Notes: a model not told the origin generated them from the letters alone. Counted from the first letter of the stretch, positions 45,101-54,777 are shown. The stretch is 64,000 nt of DNA from Flavobacteriales bacterium (GCA_023957375.1 JAMLHB010000001.1:1024245-1088244); one strand, 5' to 3'. Numbers and translations: made by a program.

Positions 45101-45233
45101 GAACGGCCTGGCCTGGGTGATCATCGGAGGCCTGCTTTCCTCGCTGGCCCTTACCGTGTTCTTGGTGCCCATGGTGTACTATGTGGTGGATAGAGTGAAG
45201 GAGCGTTTCACCAAACGGACACGCACCGCGTGA
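42132..45233 (+). CDS. RND efflux pump, AcrB/HAE1 type
   Basis: 1033 residues with the full twelve-helix plan: TM1 at ~12-32, a large periplasmic loop to ~335, TM2-6 (~336-540), a second loop, then TM8-12 (~860-1020). The proton-relay Asp pair lies in TM4 (GILVDDATVVLEN, Asp401/402). Porter-domain strands such as QPVVVIRTGYPGAEPNEVET are typical. The substrate range of drugs, detergents or lipids cannot be predicted. The operon order tetR, tolC, adaptor, pump, lpxR, DUF2141 is compact, with 18 bases to the next gene. Confidence 0.95.
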   Translation: MNITEISIRRPSLIIVLFSVFALLGIIGYMNLGYELMPDFNQPVVVIRTGYPGAEPNEVETSVSRKIEDALSNLEGVDYLVTKSLPDASVIIANLKYGTDLDRTMQDAQRYIDNIRKDLPADILNPVMSKVSPNDLPIMSVSAMSTLPPTVFFQRMKDDFLPQVQQIKGVAEITVLGGEQREVQVKVDRDKLRLYRVPLQQVVEAIKRAGIDLPAGRVETDDQSSTVRLLGKFTSLQAIRNVQVAMPVQGSPVYVKDLAEVVDGTKEASSVSYYNGQQGIGLLIKKQGDANAVDVSKAVRAKFQEMERANRAAGVQFVIADDSTDNTIAAVNSVVFDLILAVILVSLVMLLFLRSFRNALIVAVAIPTSLITAFAMMWLLGYTLNLMTLLAMSLIIGILVDDATVVLENIQRHLDMGKPKRSAAFDGRMEIGFAALSITLVDVVVFLPILFLQVFVADMLKQFSVVVITSTLTSLLVGFTLTPWLASRIGTKEDLRPVNAFNRFLLWFEGGLEAFIQWYGRALQWVLGHKLLFIGFVLLLFTGTAAMMKQHIIGKELITTGDQGKFRLALEFDKATALPRNDSVSRVIGTYILAQPEVASLFSNVGGPSTGIGSLGVGAANKSEFTVQLKPKKEIGNVATEAFMRKLREELAKEHTGINISMMALGLVPRTAPIEITLSGRSREEVMASANSLKGVVQAIPGADNVRLSVEEGSPEWKVVPDADKMQRLGLNTAYTGLALRTAFTGNDDATLTEAGTEYPVRIRLDRFDRRNFADVQQLTVVNPMGMPLQVSQFADIQRGNAPSLLERKDRQPAVTLTADALGRPSGSVADDVVAYIKDHPLPDGMGMAWGSDIKRQDESFGALGSVLLISFILIYLILVALYDSYIYPFVALFAIPVAAIGAFLALNLSMSQLSLFALLGLIMLMGLVTKNAILIVDFTNQLKAEGKHYAEALVIAGKERMRPILMTTLSMAIGMLPIALASGTAAEWKNGLAWVIIGGLLSSLALTVFLVPMVYYVVDRVKERFTKRTRTA

Positions 45234-45251
45234 AAACCGGTCCGGCAGGCC

Positions 45252-46220
45252 ATGAACGGGATCATCGCCACCGCCATGCTCGCAGCCCTGGTGCCGTTGG
45301 CTGCAAGTGCCCAAACACAGGCTAGTCCGTCGCTGCAAGTGGCGTGGGACAACGACTACCTTATTTTCAAGGGTGACGGCACCGACCGCTACTACACCAA
45401 CGGGGTGCGGGTGGAGTATTTCTTCCGCCCGAAGAAGCGCAACTTCCTGCAACACGTGCTGCTACAGGTAGCGGATGACGATAACCGCTACGGCTGGGGT
45501 CTCGCCCAGCACATGTTCACGCCCTCGCGGATCGACATTGCCGAGGTGCAGCCCGATGACCGGCCGTACGCCGGCGCGCTCTTCGCCATCCACTCGCTCC
45601 GTTCCATGGACTGCACCAAACGGATGACCGTGGCCACGGAGATGAACATTGGCGTGACGGGCCCGCTGAGCATGGCCGACCAAGCCCAGACCTGGGTGCA
45701 TGGCGCCATCGGTTACACCATTCCCGAAGGCTGGGGCAACCAGGTGCCGAACGACCTCATTCTCAACTACAACCTCGAGGTGGAGCGCGAAGTGGTGAAC
45801 GTGCCGGGCAAGCTCATCGTGTCGGGCATCATGGATGCCTTCGTAGGCACGTTGTACGATGCCATGGGCGCCGGTTTCAGCCTGCGGATGGGCCGCGTGC
45901 GCAGCCCGTATGATGCACCTTCCGAAGCAAGCAACGGGGGAATAAAGCACCAGCTCTACCTGTTGATGCGGCCCACCGCCCGGGTGATCTACTACAACGC
46001 CCTGCTGCAAGGCGGGATCATTCATCACATCACCGCCTCGGAGGATGGCTACACCCTTGGCAAGGACCAGTTGGAGCGGATCAGTGCCTTCACCGAAGTT
46101 GGGGTGGTGTACGAACGGCCAAAGCTTTCCATCAAGCTAGCCCAGAAGATGCGCACCGCGCCTTTCCGGGGTGGCCATGCCCTGGAATACGGAAGTGCGA
46201 CCGTAGCCTTCAACCTGTGA
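45252..46220 (+). CDS. LpxR-like lipid A 3'-O-deacylase family protein (DUF2219)
   Basis: 322 residues. A signal peptide (~1-20) is followed by a 12-strand outer membrane barrel. The family signature LQVAWDNDYLIF and GTDRYYTNGVRVEYF sits near the N-terminus, followed by DDRPYAGALFAIHS and QTWVHGAIGY. In Salmonella LpxR an Asn-Asp pair and a His form the active site; the Asn-Asp in WDND and the His in WVHG are in matching places. It would trim lipid A acyl chains at the cell surface. Its position at the end of an RND operon suggests coordinated remodelling of outer membrane permeability. Confidence 0.85.
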   Translation: MNGIIATAMLAALVPLAASAQTQASPSLQVAWDNDYLIFKGDGTDRYYTNGVRVEYFFRPKKRNFLQHVLLQVADDDNRYGWGLAQHMFTPSRIDIAEVQPDDRPYAGALFAIHSLRSMDCTKRMTVATEMNIGVTGPLSMADQAQTWVHGAIGYTIPEGWGNQVPNDLILNYNLEVEREVVNVPGKLIVSGIMDAFVGTLYDAMGAGFSLRMGRVRSPYDAPSEASNGGIKHQLYLLMRPTARVIYYNALLQGGIIHHITASEDGYTLGKDQLERISAFTEVGVVYERPKLSIKLAQKMRTAPFRGGHALEYGSATVAFNL

Positions 46221-46242
46221 ACCCCGAAACACCGGATCAACG

Positions 46243-46725
46243 ATGGACATGATCGCAACCACGGTGGCAGCCTTGGCCTTGTGCATGGCCGCTACGCAAA
46301 CCAGCATTCATTTCCCTATTGCCCCAGCCTCCCCGGTGGGATGGGCGGAACGCACCGCAACGCTCACCGTGGAAGTGGAACACCTGCGCAACGCCAAGGG
46401 CCGCGTGCAGTTCGCCCTGTACGATCGCGACGGCACCATACCCGATGAACACTATGAGCACTGGTACAAGTTGGGCACCGCACCGATCAACAATGGCAAG
46501 GCTACTTACACCTTCATCAACTTGCCATCGGGGCGCTACGCCGTGAACATCTTGCACGATGAGGACGCGAACGGCAAGATCGACAAGGGCCTCTTCCTGC
46601 CCAAGGAAGGCATCGGTTTCTCCAACTACACCTCAGTAGGGCCGATGAACCGGCCCAACTTCAAGAAAGCCAGCTTTGTAGTGGAAGGGGATATGCGGGT
46701 GCGGGTGAAGGTGGTGTACTTGTGA
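46243..46725 (+). CDS. DUF2141 secreted protein
   Basis: 160 residues. An N-terminal signal-like helix (~1-16) is followed by a single beta-sandwich domain of the DUF2141 family, with VEVEHLRNAKGRVQFALYDR, LPSGRYAVNILHDEDANGKI and the terminal EGDMRVRVKVVYL. The Asp/Asn-rich HDEDANGKID resembles a calcium-binding loop. It lies 22 bases downstream of lpxR and is probably the last gene of the efflux operon. Function in this family is unknown. Confidence 0.85.
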   Translation: MDMIATTVAALALCMAATQTSIHFPIAPASPVGWAERTATLTVEVEHLRNAKGRVQFALYDRDGTIPDEHYEHWYKLGTAPINNGKATYTFINLPSGRYAVNILHDEDANGKIDKGLFLPKEGIGFSNYTSVGPMNRPNFKKASFVVEGDMRVRVKVVYL

Positions 46726-46801
46726 GGGATTGGCTTCCTGTGGCACAGCAATCAAGGCCGCGAGCGAAGGGACCTGGTCTATCGGTACAAGCATGTGTAC
46801 C

Positions 46802-46957
46802 GCTCTCCGCCAGGGATGGGAGCGGCGGCCTGCTGAAGGCGAAGCTTAGCCGTTGTGCCAGCGAGGAGGCGACCGTCCCGGGTCACGAGCCCGGGAGAAG
46901 CCACCGCAGCGGCAACAACGGCCGCTGAGCCGAAGCAGCCACAGCGGACAGCCCGTT
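46802..46957 (+). repeat. 156-base dispersed repeat, copy 2
   Basis: It has the same conserved flanks as 38739-38892. The central hairpin is TCCCGGG/CCCGGGA with loop TCACGAG, whereas copy 1 has an unrelated stem in the same place. It sits ~75 bases after the DUF2141 stop, in a gene-free gap. Confidence 0.8.
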
Positions 46958-47163
46958 AAGGCGGCCAAGAAATCTCCTGGCGTCAAGGTCCGCTCCACGA
47001 GACCTTGATGGGACCAAGCTCCACGAGACCTTGATGGGACTTGTTCCCCGCCATTCCGTCCGCAACACCCCGCCCCTGCTGGACTTTTTGACATTGGCGA
47101 ACCGCGCTGAACTGCCAGTTGTTCCGTTGTACCTTCACGGTGCGGGGCTTGATGAGCCGCAAA
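46958..47163. other. Gap before clpB with repeated GAGACCTTGATGGGAC motif and a -7 box
   Basis: No gene is seen. CACGAGACCTTGATGGGAC occurs twice (~46996-47014 and 47023-47041), preceded by GGCGTCAAGGTC, which can pair with it. The same motif stands upstream of both DUF2281 antitoxin genes (~37160 and ~37940). TACCTTCA at ~47130 is a plausible -7 box for clpB. Confidence 0.5.
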
Positions 47164-47271
47164 TGGTTGTTAGTTGTTAGTTGTTAGTTGTCAGTTGTCA
47201 GTTGTCAGGGCAGTACGACCAACAACTCACAACTGACAACCGACAACTGTGTACTGACAACCGACAACTGA
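47164..47271. repeat. Inverted heptad array (GTTGTCA/TGACAAC) directly before clpB
   Basis: Left arm: GTTGTTA x3 then GTTGTCA x3, each exactly seven bases. After GGGCAGTACGACC comes the right arm of CAACTGACAAC and CGACAACTG words with one interrupting GTGTAC. It ends nine bases before the clpB ATG, so the transcript leader would be a long hairpin covering or bordering the ribosome-binding region. Confidence 0.9.
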
Positions 47272-47279
47272 TCCCACCC

Positions 47280-49934
<2,655 letters not shown>

Positions 49935-49947
49935 GGGTGAGGGGGGG

Positions 49948-50037
49948 CAGTTGCCGGTTGCCAGTTGCCGGTTGTCAGTCAGTTGCCAGTAGCCGGTTGT
50001 TAGTGGCAGAGCCTGGCAACTGACATCGTACAACTGC
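49948..50037. repeat. Inverted heptad array (GTTGCCG/GTTGCCA)
   Basis: Words GTTGCCG, GTTGCCA, GTTGTCA and GTAGCCG repeat with a 7-base period. After GAGCC a shorter right arm (TGGCAACTGACATCG, TACAACTG) is inverted. It begins 14 bases after the clpB stop. Confidence 0.8.
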
Positions 50038-50117
50038 GCCCCGGCTGCTACCTTCCTATCCACCCAGCAGCCATCCAAGCCTCCGAACACAACCTTCCGA
50101 TTACCATCACCCAAGTG

Positions 50118-50270
50118 ATGGTATGGTTGCAGCAATGCTCTAAGCTGGAGAAGAAGAAGATCCTTCGCGAATTGCTGGACGATACGGCCTCGCTCACCAA
50201 CGCGAGTGAACCCAGCTTGGCCAAGGACTGGGGCGGCGAGGATGAGGATGAAGCGTGGAAGGGCCCATGA
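50118..50270 (+). CDS. Small antitoxin-like protein, orphan
   Basis: 50 residues from ATG 50118 (GTG 50115 is an alternative). It starts with a predicted helix MVWLQQCSKLEKKKILREL and ends SLAKDWGGEDEDEAWKGP. The WxxxEDEAWK ending resembles the C-terminal tails of small Bacteroidota antitoxins paired with PIN or MazF-type toxins. No full toxin follows; the next ~60 bases hold only a 23-codon frame (from ATG 50272) that could be a relic. The ORF may be a remnant of a lost module. Confidence 0.5.
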   Translation: MVWLQQCSKLEKKKILRELLDDTASLTNASEPSLAKDWGGEDEDEAWKGP

Positions 50271-50318
50271 GATGGAATTCCAGTTCGTCGGGGTGGTGTT
50301 CCAGCCCTCAGCGGCAAG

Positions 50319-50326
50319 TACATTTG
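50319..50326 (+). promoter_or_regulatory. -7 box TACATTTG upstream of the cyclase gene
   Basis: An exact TAnnTTTG match; transcription would begin about 70 bases before the cyclase ATG at 50404. Confidence 0.55.
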
Positions 50327-50403
50327 ACCATCCACCTCATTAGGGGGTTCCGATTCCCGGGCGGGCCGCCGAACCTTGCCCCTCCTTTGAGAGGAAACGT
50401 ACC

Positions 50404-52590
50404 ATGGGCCACCTGCGTGCACTTCTGTTCATCGTTGCTTCCTGGCTGGTTGCATGCAGCACCTGCATCGCACAAGCGGATACACCTACCACAGACGGTG
50501 CCGTGCAGGCCCGCATGGATTCCCTGCTCCGGCAATTGCGTGTTCAACGGGACGATACCAACAAGGTGCTTACGTTGCTGGCCTTGGCGGACCTGCCTGT
50601 GGCGGCGCCGAAAGCGGTGCCGGTGGCCAACCGCACCGTTCATGCGGAATACATACCAACGGCCCTCGATCTTTCCCGCAAATTGGGATGGAAGCGCGGC
50701 GAAGTGCTGGCCATCTTCCTTTCTTCCATTGAAAGCGAGCAGCGTGCGGACATGGTCGCCGCACGATCGCGGCTCAACGAGGCGATCCAACTGAGCCCTG
50801 TCCTTTTACCGCACGAACGCGGCGAGGTGCTGCAGCGGGGCGCTTTGTTCTATGCGGTGAACCAGTTGGACCTGGACCTCGCCGACTCGCTGGTAAAGGC
50901 TTCGTTGGCTTGCTTCGACGAGCGGACCACTCCGTTGCAGTTGGCCGCAAGCCTCGAGGTGCAAGCGCGCGTGCTGCTTTTCAAACAGGACTGGGTGCCG
51001 GCCATTGTGGCGTATTACAGGGCCATCGACTTTGGTGAGAAGCACCACGCCTGGCAAGCCCTCGCAATCGCGTATGAGAAGACGGCCATGATCATGGACC
51101 AGCTTGGCGACGTGGACAAAGCGTGCCAGTACTATGGACACTCCACACGGCTGAGCGATTCACTCGGCTTCCACTTCAGGGCATACATGGGCTACTCCAA
51201 TTTGGCCGGGACACTCAACGAGAACGGTCGGGCGGGCGAAGCCCTGGCAGCGGCACGCAAAGCCACCGCCATTGCGCGCGTGTTCGCATTGCCAGCCGGC
51301 TATGCGCTCTCCAGCACCGTGGATGAAGCGCGGGCCCGCCTGGCGCTTGGCGAGGTGGCCGCTGCTGGAAACCTGCTGGACAGCATCGCACGTGCAGGAC
51401 TGACCGGAGACATCCCGTCGATGATCCTGCGGGGAGAGATCGCGCTGAGGCGTGGACGGTGGCAAGAGGCCGTACGGCAATGCCGGGGTGCATTGCCCGG
51501 TGGGGCGCGCCACTACGATCATTTGCGCCAGGACAAGCAGGCCTGCAATTGCCTGATGCGGGCGTATCAGGGAGCCGGGGCGGCAGGTGAGGCATTGAAG
51601 TGGAGCTTACGCGTGCAACAACTGGCCGATACGCTGCATGACATGGCCTCGGCAAATGCCGTGACACGCATGGCGGCCGATCGCGAGTACGGTAAGCGCA
51701 TGCTCTCCGACAGTCTGGCCCATGTGGCGGAGACGAGCCGTATCGAGGCCAAGGCGCTTTACACGGTGAACAAGGAACGCACACGTCGGAACTTCATGCT
51801 CATCTTCTCGCTGTGCCTCCTTGCGGTCGCGCTGGTCATCCTGCGCCAACGCATGCGCATCGCCAAGGAACAGAAGCGCAGTGAAGAACTGCTCCTGAAC
51901 ATCCTGCCGGCGGAAGTCGCCGAGGAACTGAAGAACACGGGTTCCTCCGAGGCTCGTCACGTCGAGCAGGCCACCATCCTCTTCACCGATTTCAAGGGCT
52001 TCACCGAACTGAGCGAGGTGCTCACACCGCAGGAACTCGTTGCGGAGTTGGACACGTGCTTCAAAGCCTTCGATGCCATCATCACTGCGCGCGGCATCGA
52101 GAAGATCAAGACCATCGGCGATGCCTACATGGCCGCCGGCGGACTGGCACGCGACAAGCACGGCAGCGCGGCCGATGTGGTGGAAGCAGCCTTGGACATG
52201 CAGGAGTTCATACAGGGGCGCAAAGCCGAACGTGAAGCAGCGGGCAAGCCCTGCTTCGAGATGCGCGTGGGCATCCACACCGGCCCCGTGGTAGCCGGCA
52301 TCGTGGGCGTGAAGAAATTCCAGTACGACATCTGGGGCGATACGGTGAATACGGCTTCGCGAATGGAGAGCAGCGGTGAGGTGGGCCGGGTGAACATCAG
52401 CGGGGCGACATACCGCTTGGTGAATGGCGAAGAGCGAATGGCGAATGGAACGGACAAGGACGGTATTCACCATTCGCCACTCACCAACTCCCATTCACTC
52501 GCATTCACCTTCACCCCGCGCGGCAAAGTACAGGCCAAGGGCAAGGGGGAATTGGAGATGTACTTTGTCGAACGACTGGCCTCCCTGTAA
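50404..52590 (+). CDS. Class III adenylate/guanylate cyclase with periplasmic TPR sensor domain
   Basis: 728 residues. An N-terminal signal peptide ends near STCIAQA (the LVAC could also be a lipobox). A helical TPR-like sensor region (~60-440) precedes one transmembrane helix (FMLIFSLCLLAVALVILRQR, ~463-482). The HAMP-less linker and class III catalytic domain start ~522 with ATILFTDFKGFTELSEVL, then KTIGDAYMAAGGL and MRVGIHTGPVVAGIVG. The metal-binding Asp in TDFKGF and the second Asp in GDAYM are present, so the cyclase looks active. The segment ~672-702 is an in-frame insertion of heptad-repeat DNA, between the conserved ATYRLV and PRGKVQAKGKGELEMYF. It may disturb or extend the catalytic C-terminus. 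Confidence 0.9.
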   Translation: MGHLRALLFIVASWLVACSTCIAQADTPTTDGAVQARMDSLLRQLRVQRDDTNKVLTLLALADLPVAAPKAVPVANRTVHAEYIPTALDLSRKLGWKRGEVLAIFLSSIESEQRADMVAARSRLNEAIQLSPVLLPHERGEVLQRGALFYAVNQLDLDLADSLVKASLACFDERTTPLQLAASLEVQARVLLFKQDWVPAIVAYYRAIDFGEKHHAWQALAIAYEKTAMIMDQLGDVDKACQYYGHSTRLSDSLGFHFRAYMGYSNLAGTLNENGRAGEALAAARKATAIARVFALPAGYALSSTVDEARARLALGEVAAAGNLLDSIARAGLTGDIPSMILRGEIALRRGRWQEAVRQCRGALPGGARHYDHLRQDKQACNCLMRAYQGAGAAGEALKWSLRVQQLADTLHDMASANAVTRMAADREYGKRMLSDSLAHVAETSRIEAKALYTVNKERTRRNFMLIFSLCLLAVALVILRQRMRIAKEQKRSEELLLNILPAEVAEELKNTGSSEARHVEQATILFTDFKGFTELSEVLTPQELVAELDTCFKAFDAIITARGIEKIKTIGDAYMAAGGLARDKHGSAADVVEAALDMQEFIQGRKAEREAAGKPCFEMRVGIHTGPVVAGIVGVKKFQYDIWGDTVNTASRMESSGEVGRVNISGATYRLVNGEERMANGTDKDGIHHSPLTNSHSLAFTFTPRGKVQAKGKGELEMYFVERLASL
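52419..52508 (+). repeat. Heptad array inserted in frame inside the cyclase gene
   Basis: The left arm GTGAATG, GCGAAGA, GCGAATG, GCGAATG and the right arm ATTCACC, ATTCGCC, ACTCACC, ATTCACT, then CGCATTCACC, form an inverted pair with 7-base period. Its length is a multiple of three in effect, since the reading frame resumes with the conserved PRGKVQAKGKGE segment. Confidence 0.85.
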
Positions 52591-52697
52591 GCTTCCCTGA
52601 CCAGGTGCGCGGGTTGCTGAAGATCGGCTTACGCCGGGATGTCTGTGTAATCGGGTCACGATTTCTGTTGGGCCGGTGATAACGGAAGCAGGCTCTG

Positions 52698-52985
52698 CTG
52701 GAGAGCAACTTGGCCTTCTGCAACGCCTTTTAGGGGAACGCCGCCTCGGACCCCATCACCGGCGAGCTGGGCAAGAGCATTGTGTTCTGTGCAAGCCAAC
52801 GCCATGCGCTAAAGGTGACCCAACTGCTCATCCAGCTCGCCTCCGCCCGCTGGCCCGGCCGCTACCGGAGCGGCTTCGCCGTGCAGGTCACCAGCTTGGT
52901 GCCCGGTACGCAGCAAATGACCTTCAACTTCAGCAACAGCCAACTGACAGGCACCGGCGCCTGGTTTGTACGAACTGCGGCTTGA
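52698..52985 (+). pseudogene. Type I restriction enzyme R subunit (hsdR) fragment
   Basis: The frame encodes LESNLAFCNAF, a stop codon (TAG at 52731), then DPITGELGKSIVFCASQRHA and FAVQVTSLVPGTQQMTFNFS, followed by NSQLTGTG. This matches the helicase-domain stretch of HsdR proteins that normally reads DPITGE-GKSI-F...KHA...VTS. Only ~95 of more than 900 residues remain and there is an internal stop, so it is dead. It marks a former type I restriction-modification locus. Confidence 0.8.
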
Positions 52986-53062
52986 GGTGGACGAAATGCT
53001 TGTTGCACGGAAGGTGGTGAAGCGGTGAACCTGCTCATCCCTTCAAGAGATCCAGTATCTCT

Positions 53063-53320
53063 TCAAACCTTCCTTCCCCCAAGCCGTTTGGCCCCTTTCG
53101 CCACCTGTTTCGCCTCGCTCTTCAACCGCCGTTCCACCTTCTTCACGTCCTCGCCGGGCGGCAGTGACTCCGGCTTGATGCCGCGTTGCAACATGCTCTG
53201 GCGTACCGCCTTGTTCGTGGCCACATGCTCGGCGCCGATCGGCCCCGTGCCGCGCACGTGTTTTCCCAACACGTTATGGCCGGGCATTTCCATGGCGAAA
53301 TCCTTGGCCTTGATCGCCAG
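53063..53320 (-). pseudogene. dinD (DNA-damage-inducible protein D) C-terminal fragment
   Basis: The minus-strand frame encodes AIKAKDFAMEMPGHNVLGKH and later NKAVRQSMLQRGIKPESLPP, then GEDVKKVERRLKSEAK. This is the C-terminal part of DinD-like proteins (ADEHI-NN-AVR..L..RGI-PE-LP-EDVKKV pattern). Full DinD is about 270-280 residues; ~85 remain. DinD genes often travel with type I restriction loci, which agrees with the hsdR fragment 80 bases away. Confidence 0.75.
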
Positions 53321-53340
53321 TATGGAGAGGAAGCCGGCCA

Positions 53341-53704
53341 ACGGGCAATTCAGCATGGACGACATCAAGGGCGATCACCCCTGGCCGCATGCCTACTTCA
53401 TCGTGGTGAGCGAGGAGCACATCAAGTACCTTTTACCGTTGCGACAAACAACATGGTCCGATTTCAGCTTCGCCTTATCCGACCATTTGTTTGTACACAC
53501 GGCACATACCACTATAGACATTCAAATCGTCCTTTGAACTGGTTTGAATGTCACATTGGTATTACCTACAAGCAGCTCGCAGCGGGCAAGGCCATCACGC
53601 CGGAATGCAACAACCTCCTCATCGTCCGCAAGGACCTCGGCCTGGACCGCACGCTGATCGTGGCCTATGGGCGGATGGCGAAGAAATTCTTTGCGGGGGT
53701 GTGA
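53341..53704 (+). other. Decayed coding remnants, unidentified
   Basis: Two short plus-strand stretches look like former protein in different frames. One runs MDDIKGDHPWPHAYFIVVSE (from ~53354). The other, ending at 53704, contains ITYKQLAAGKAITPECNNLL and IVRKDLGLDRTLIVAYGRMA. I do not recognise either. The AT-richer segment ~53440-53560 between them may be a junction of separate insertions. Best read as part of the same degraded island. Confidence 0.4.
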
Positions 53705-53774
53705 GGGGAAGCCGTCGGCAAGTCAAACTTCCGTCCGGCACCGGTTCTATGCAATCCAACAACCGGGTTTCTGC

Positions 53775-53832
53775 GCCAGACGGGAGTCTGGCTTACCACG
53801 TTGTTGGATCATGCGCCAGACGGGAGTCTGGC
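53775..53832. repeat. Two direct REP hairpins downstream of the RAYT gene
   Basis: GCCAGAC-GGGA-GTCTGGC occurs at 53775-53792 and again at 53815-53832, each preceded by TGC and followed by TTACC. Outer bases around the first copy (TCCAACAAC and GTTGTTGGA) can also pair, forming a nested hairpin. They lie just past the 3' end of the minus-strand transposase gene. Confidence 0.85.
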
Positions 53833-53854
53833 TTACCCGGCTGTTGGATTACTT

Positions 53855-54646
53855 CTACCCCTCTTTCCCCGCCCCGGCCGAAGACCACCGCCAATCCTCC
53901 GCCCTTTTCACCAACCCCGCCTTCACCGGGTTGTTGTGGATGTAGCTCACTACAGTTTCGAAGTGCCCATTGTCGCGGATGTACCGGTCGAAATATTCGC
54001 GGTGCCAAACGGGCGGTAAGCCAGACTCCAGTCTGCCACGTACACCCGGCTCCTGCCCGGCGAGTACACCCCTTGGCACCGTACCCATCCCTTGTTCCTT
54101 CAAGTAGATGTTGATCCTCCGCGCCGTGAACTTCTTCCACGAACCTATGATGCTGCCCATCGTCCAACCTTCCGCAACTTGGAAAAGGACATGCACATGG
54201 TTCGGCATCACGCACCAGGCATGCAGCGTATAGCGCTCGCCATGGAAGTGCAGAATGGTCTGCTGCACCAGTTCGCCCACTTCCGGAATGCGCAGCACGC
54301 AACTGCCAATGCCCGCATCCAGGTATGCCGCAACCCGCTTTTCCTTCTCTGTGTCACGAAGCGATGGCGGAATACGTTCCAGTTCCGCGGCCATCTTCTC
54401 CACCACTTCCCTCGGCAGGCTGTCGGCCAAATGGAACGTAACGTGCTGGATCAGACGAGGGCTTTCCAAATGCGGGTGGTAGCCCCGATCCCACCAGACC
54501 GGATCACCGGAGTTTCCGGCTGCCTTCAGCCCTTTGCCCAAGCGGCCATAGCCGGGTGCCTTCTTCTCCATCAGTCTTCGGGCCGATGGCCTGGCATCCC
54601 CACCAGTTCCCGATATATCGGAATCATCGTCCATTTCCTCTGTCAT
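53855..54646 (-). CDS. REP-associated tyrosine transposase (RAYT, Y1/IS200-like)
   Basis: 263 residues from ATG 54646 (MTEEMDDDSD). Single-strand nuclease of the HUH/Y1 group that acts on REP hairpins. The HUH motif is in HAWCVMPNHVHVLFQ, and the catalytic tyrosine helix region is REYFDRYIRDNGHFETVVSY followed by IHNNPVKAGLVKR. It has no partner genes or IS ends, as is normal for domesticated RAYTs. REP hairpins of one family lie on both sides (53775-53832 and 54697-54714). A third lies inside the gene at 54020-54036, encoding RLESGLPP just before the REYFDRY motif. The frame is intact. Confidence 0.92.
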   Translation of the reverse strand: MTEEMDDDSDISGTGGDARPSARRLMEKKAPGYGRLGKGLKAAGNSGDPVWWDRGYHPHLESPRLIQHVTFHLADSLPREVVEKMAAELERIPPSLRDTEKEKRVAAYLDAGIGSCVLRIPEVGELVQQTILHFHGERYTLHAWCVMPNHVHVLFQVAEGWTMGSIIGSWKKFTARRINIYLKEQGMGTVPRGVLAGQEPGVRGRLESGLPPVWHREYFDRYIRDNGHFETVVSYIHNNPVKAGLVKRAEDWRWSSAGAGKEG

Positions 54647-54670
54647 CACGCACCGATCCGGGCAGTAGCC

Positions 54671-54737
54671 CAAAGTAGCACACAACGGGTTTTCTCGCCG
54701 GACTGGAGTCCGGCAGCACCCAGTGTGTGCTACTTTG
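54671..54737. repeat. REP hairpin nested in locus-specific inverted arms
   Basis: The core GCCGGACT-GG-AGTCCGGC (54697-54714) is the same REP family as at 53775 with compensating A/G and T/C changes in the stem. It is enclosed by arms CAAAGTAGCACACA..GGGT and ACCCAGTGTGTGCTACTTTG (18 of 20 paired). It lies between the RAYT start and the DUF3307 stop, and could act as a terminator for the latter. Confidence 0.8.
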
Positions 54738-54777
54738 CAAAGAGGAACAGGTGCGATGAATTGAGTGCTCACCGGGC

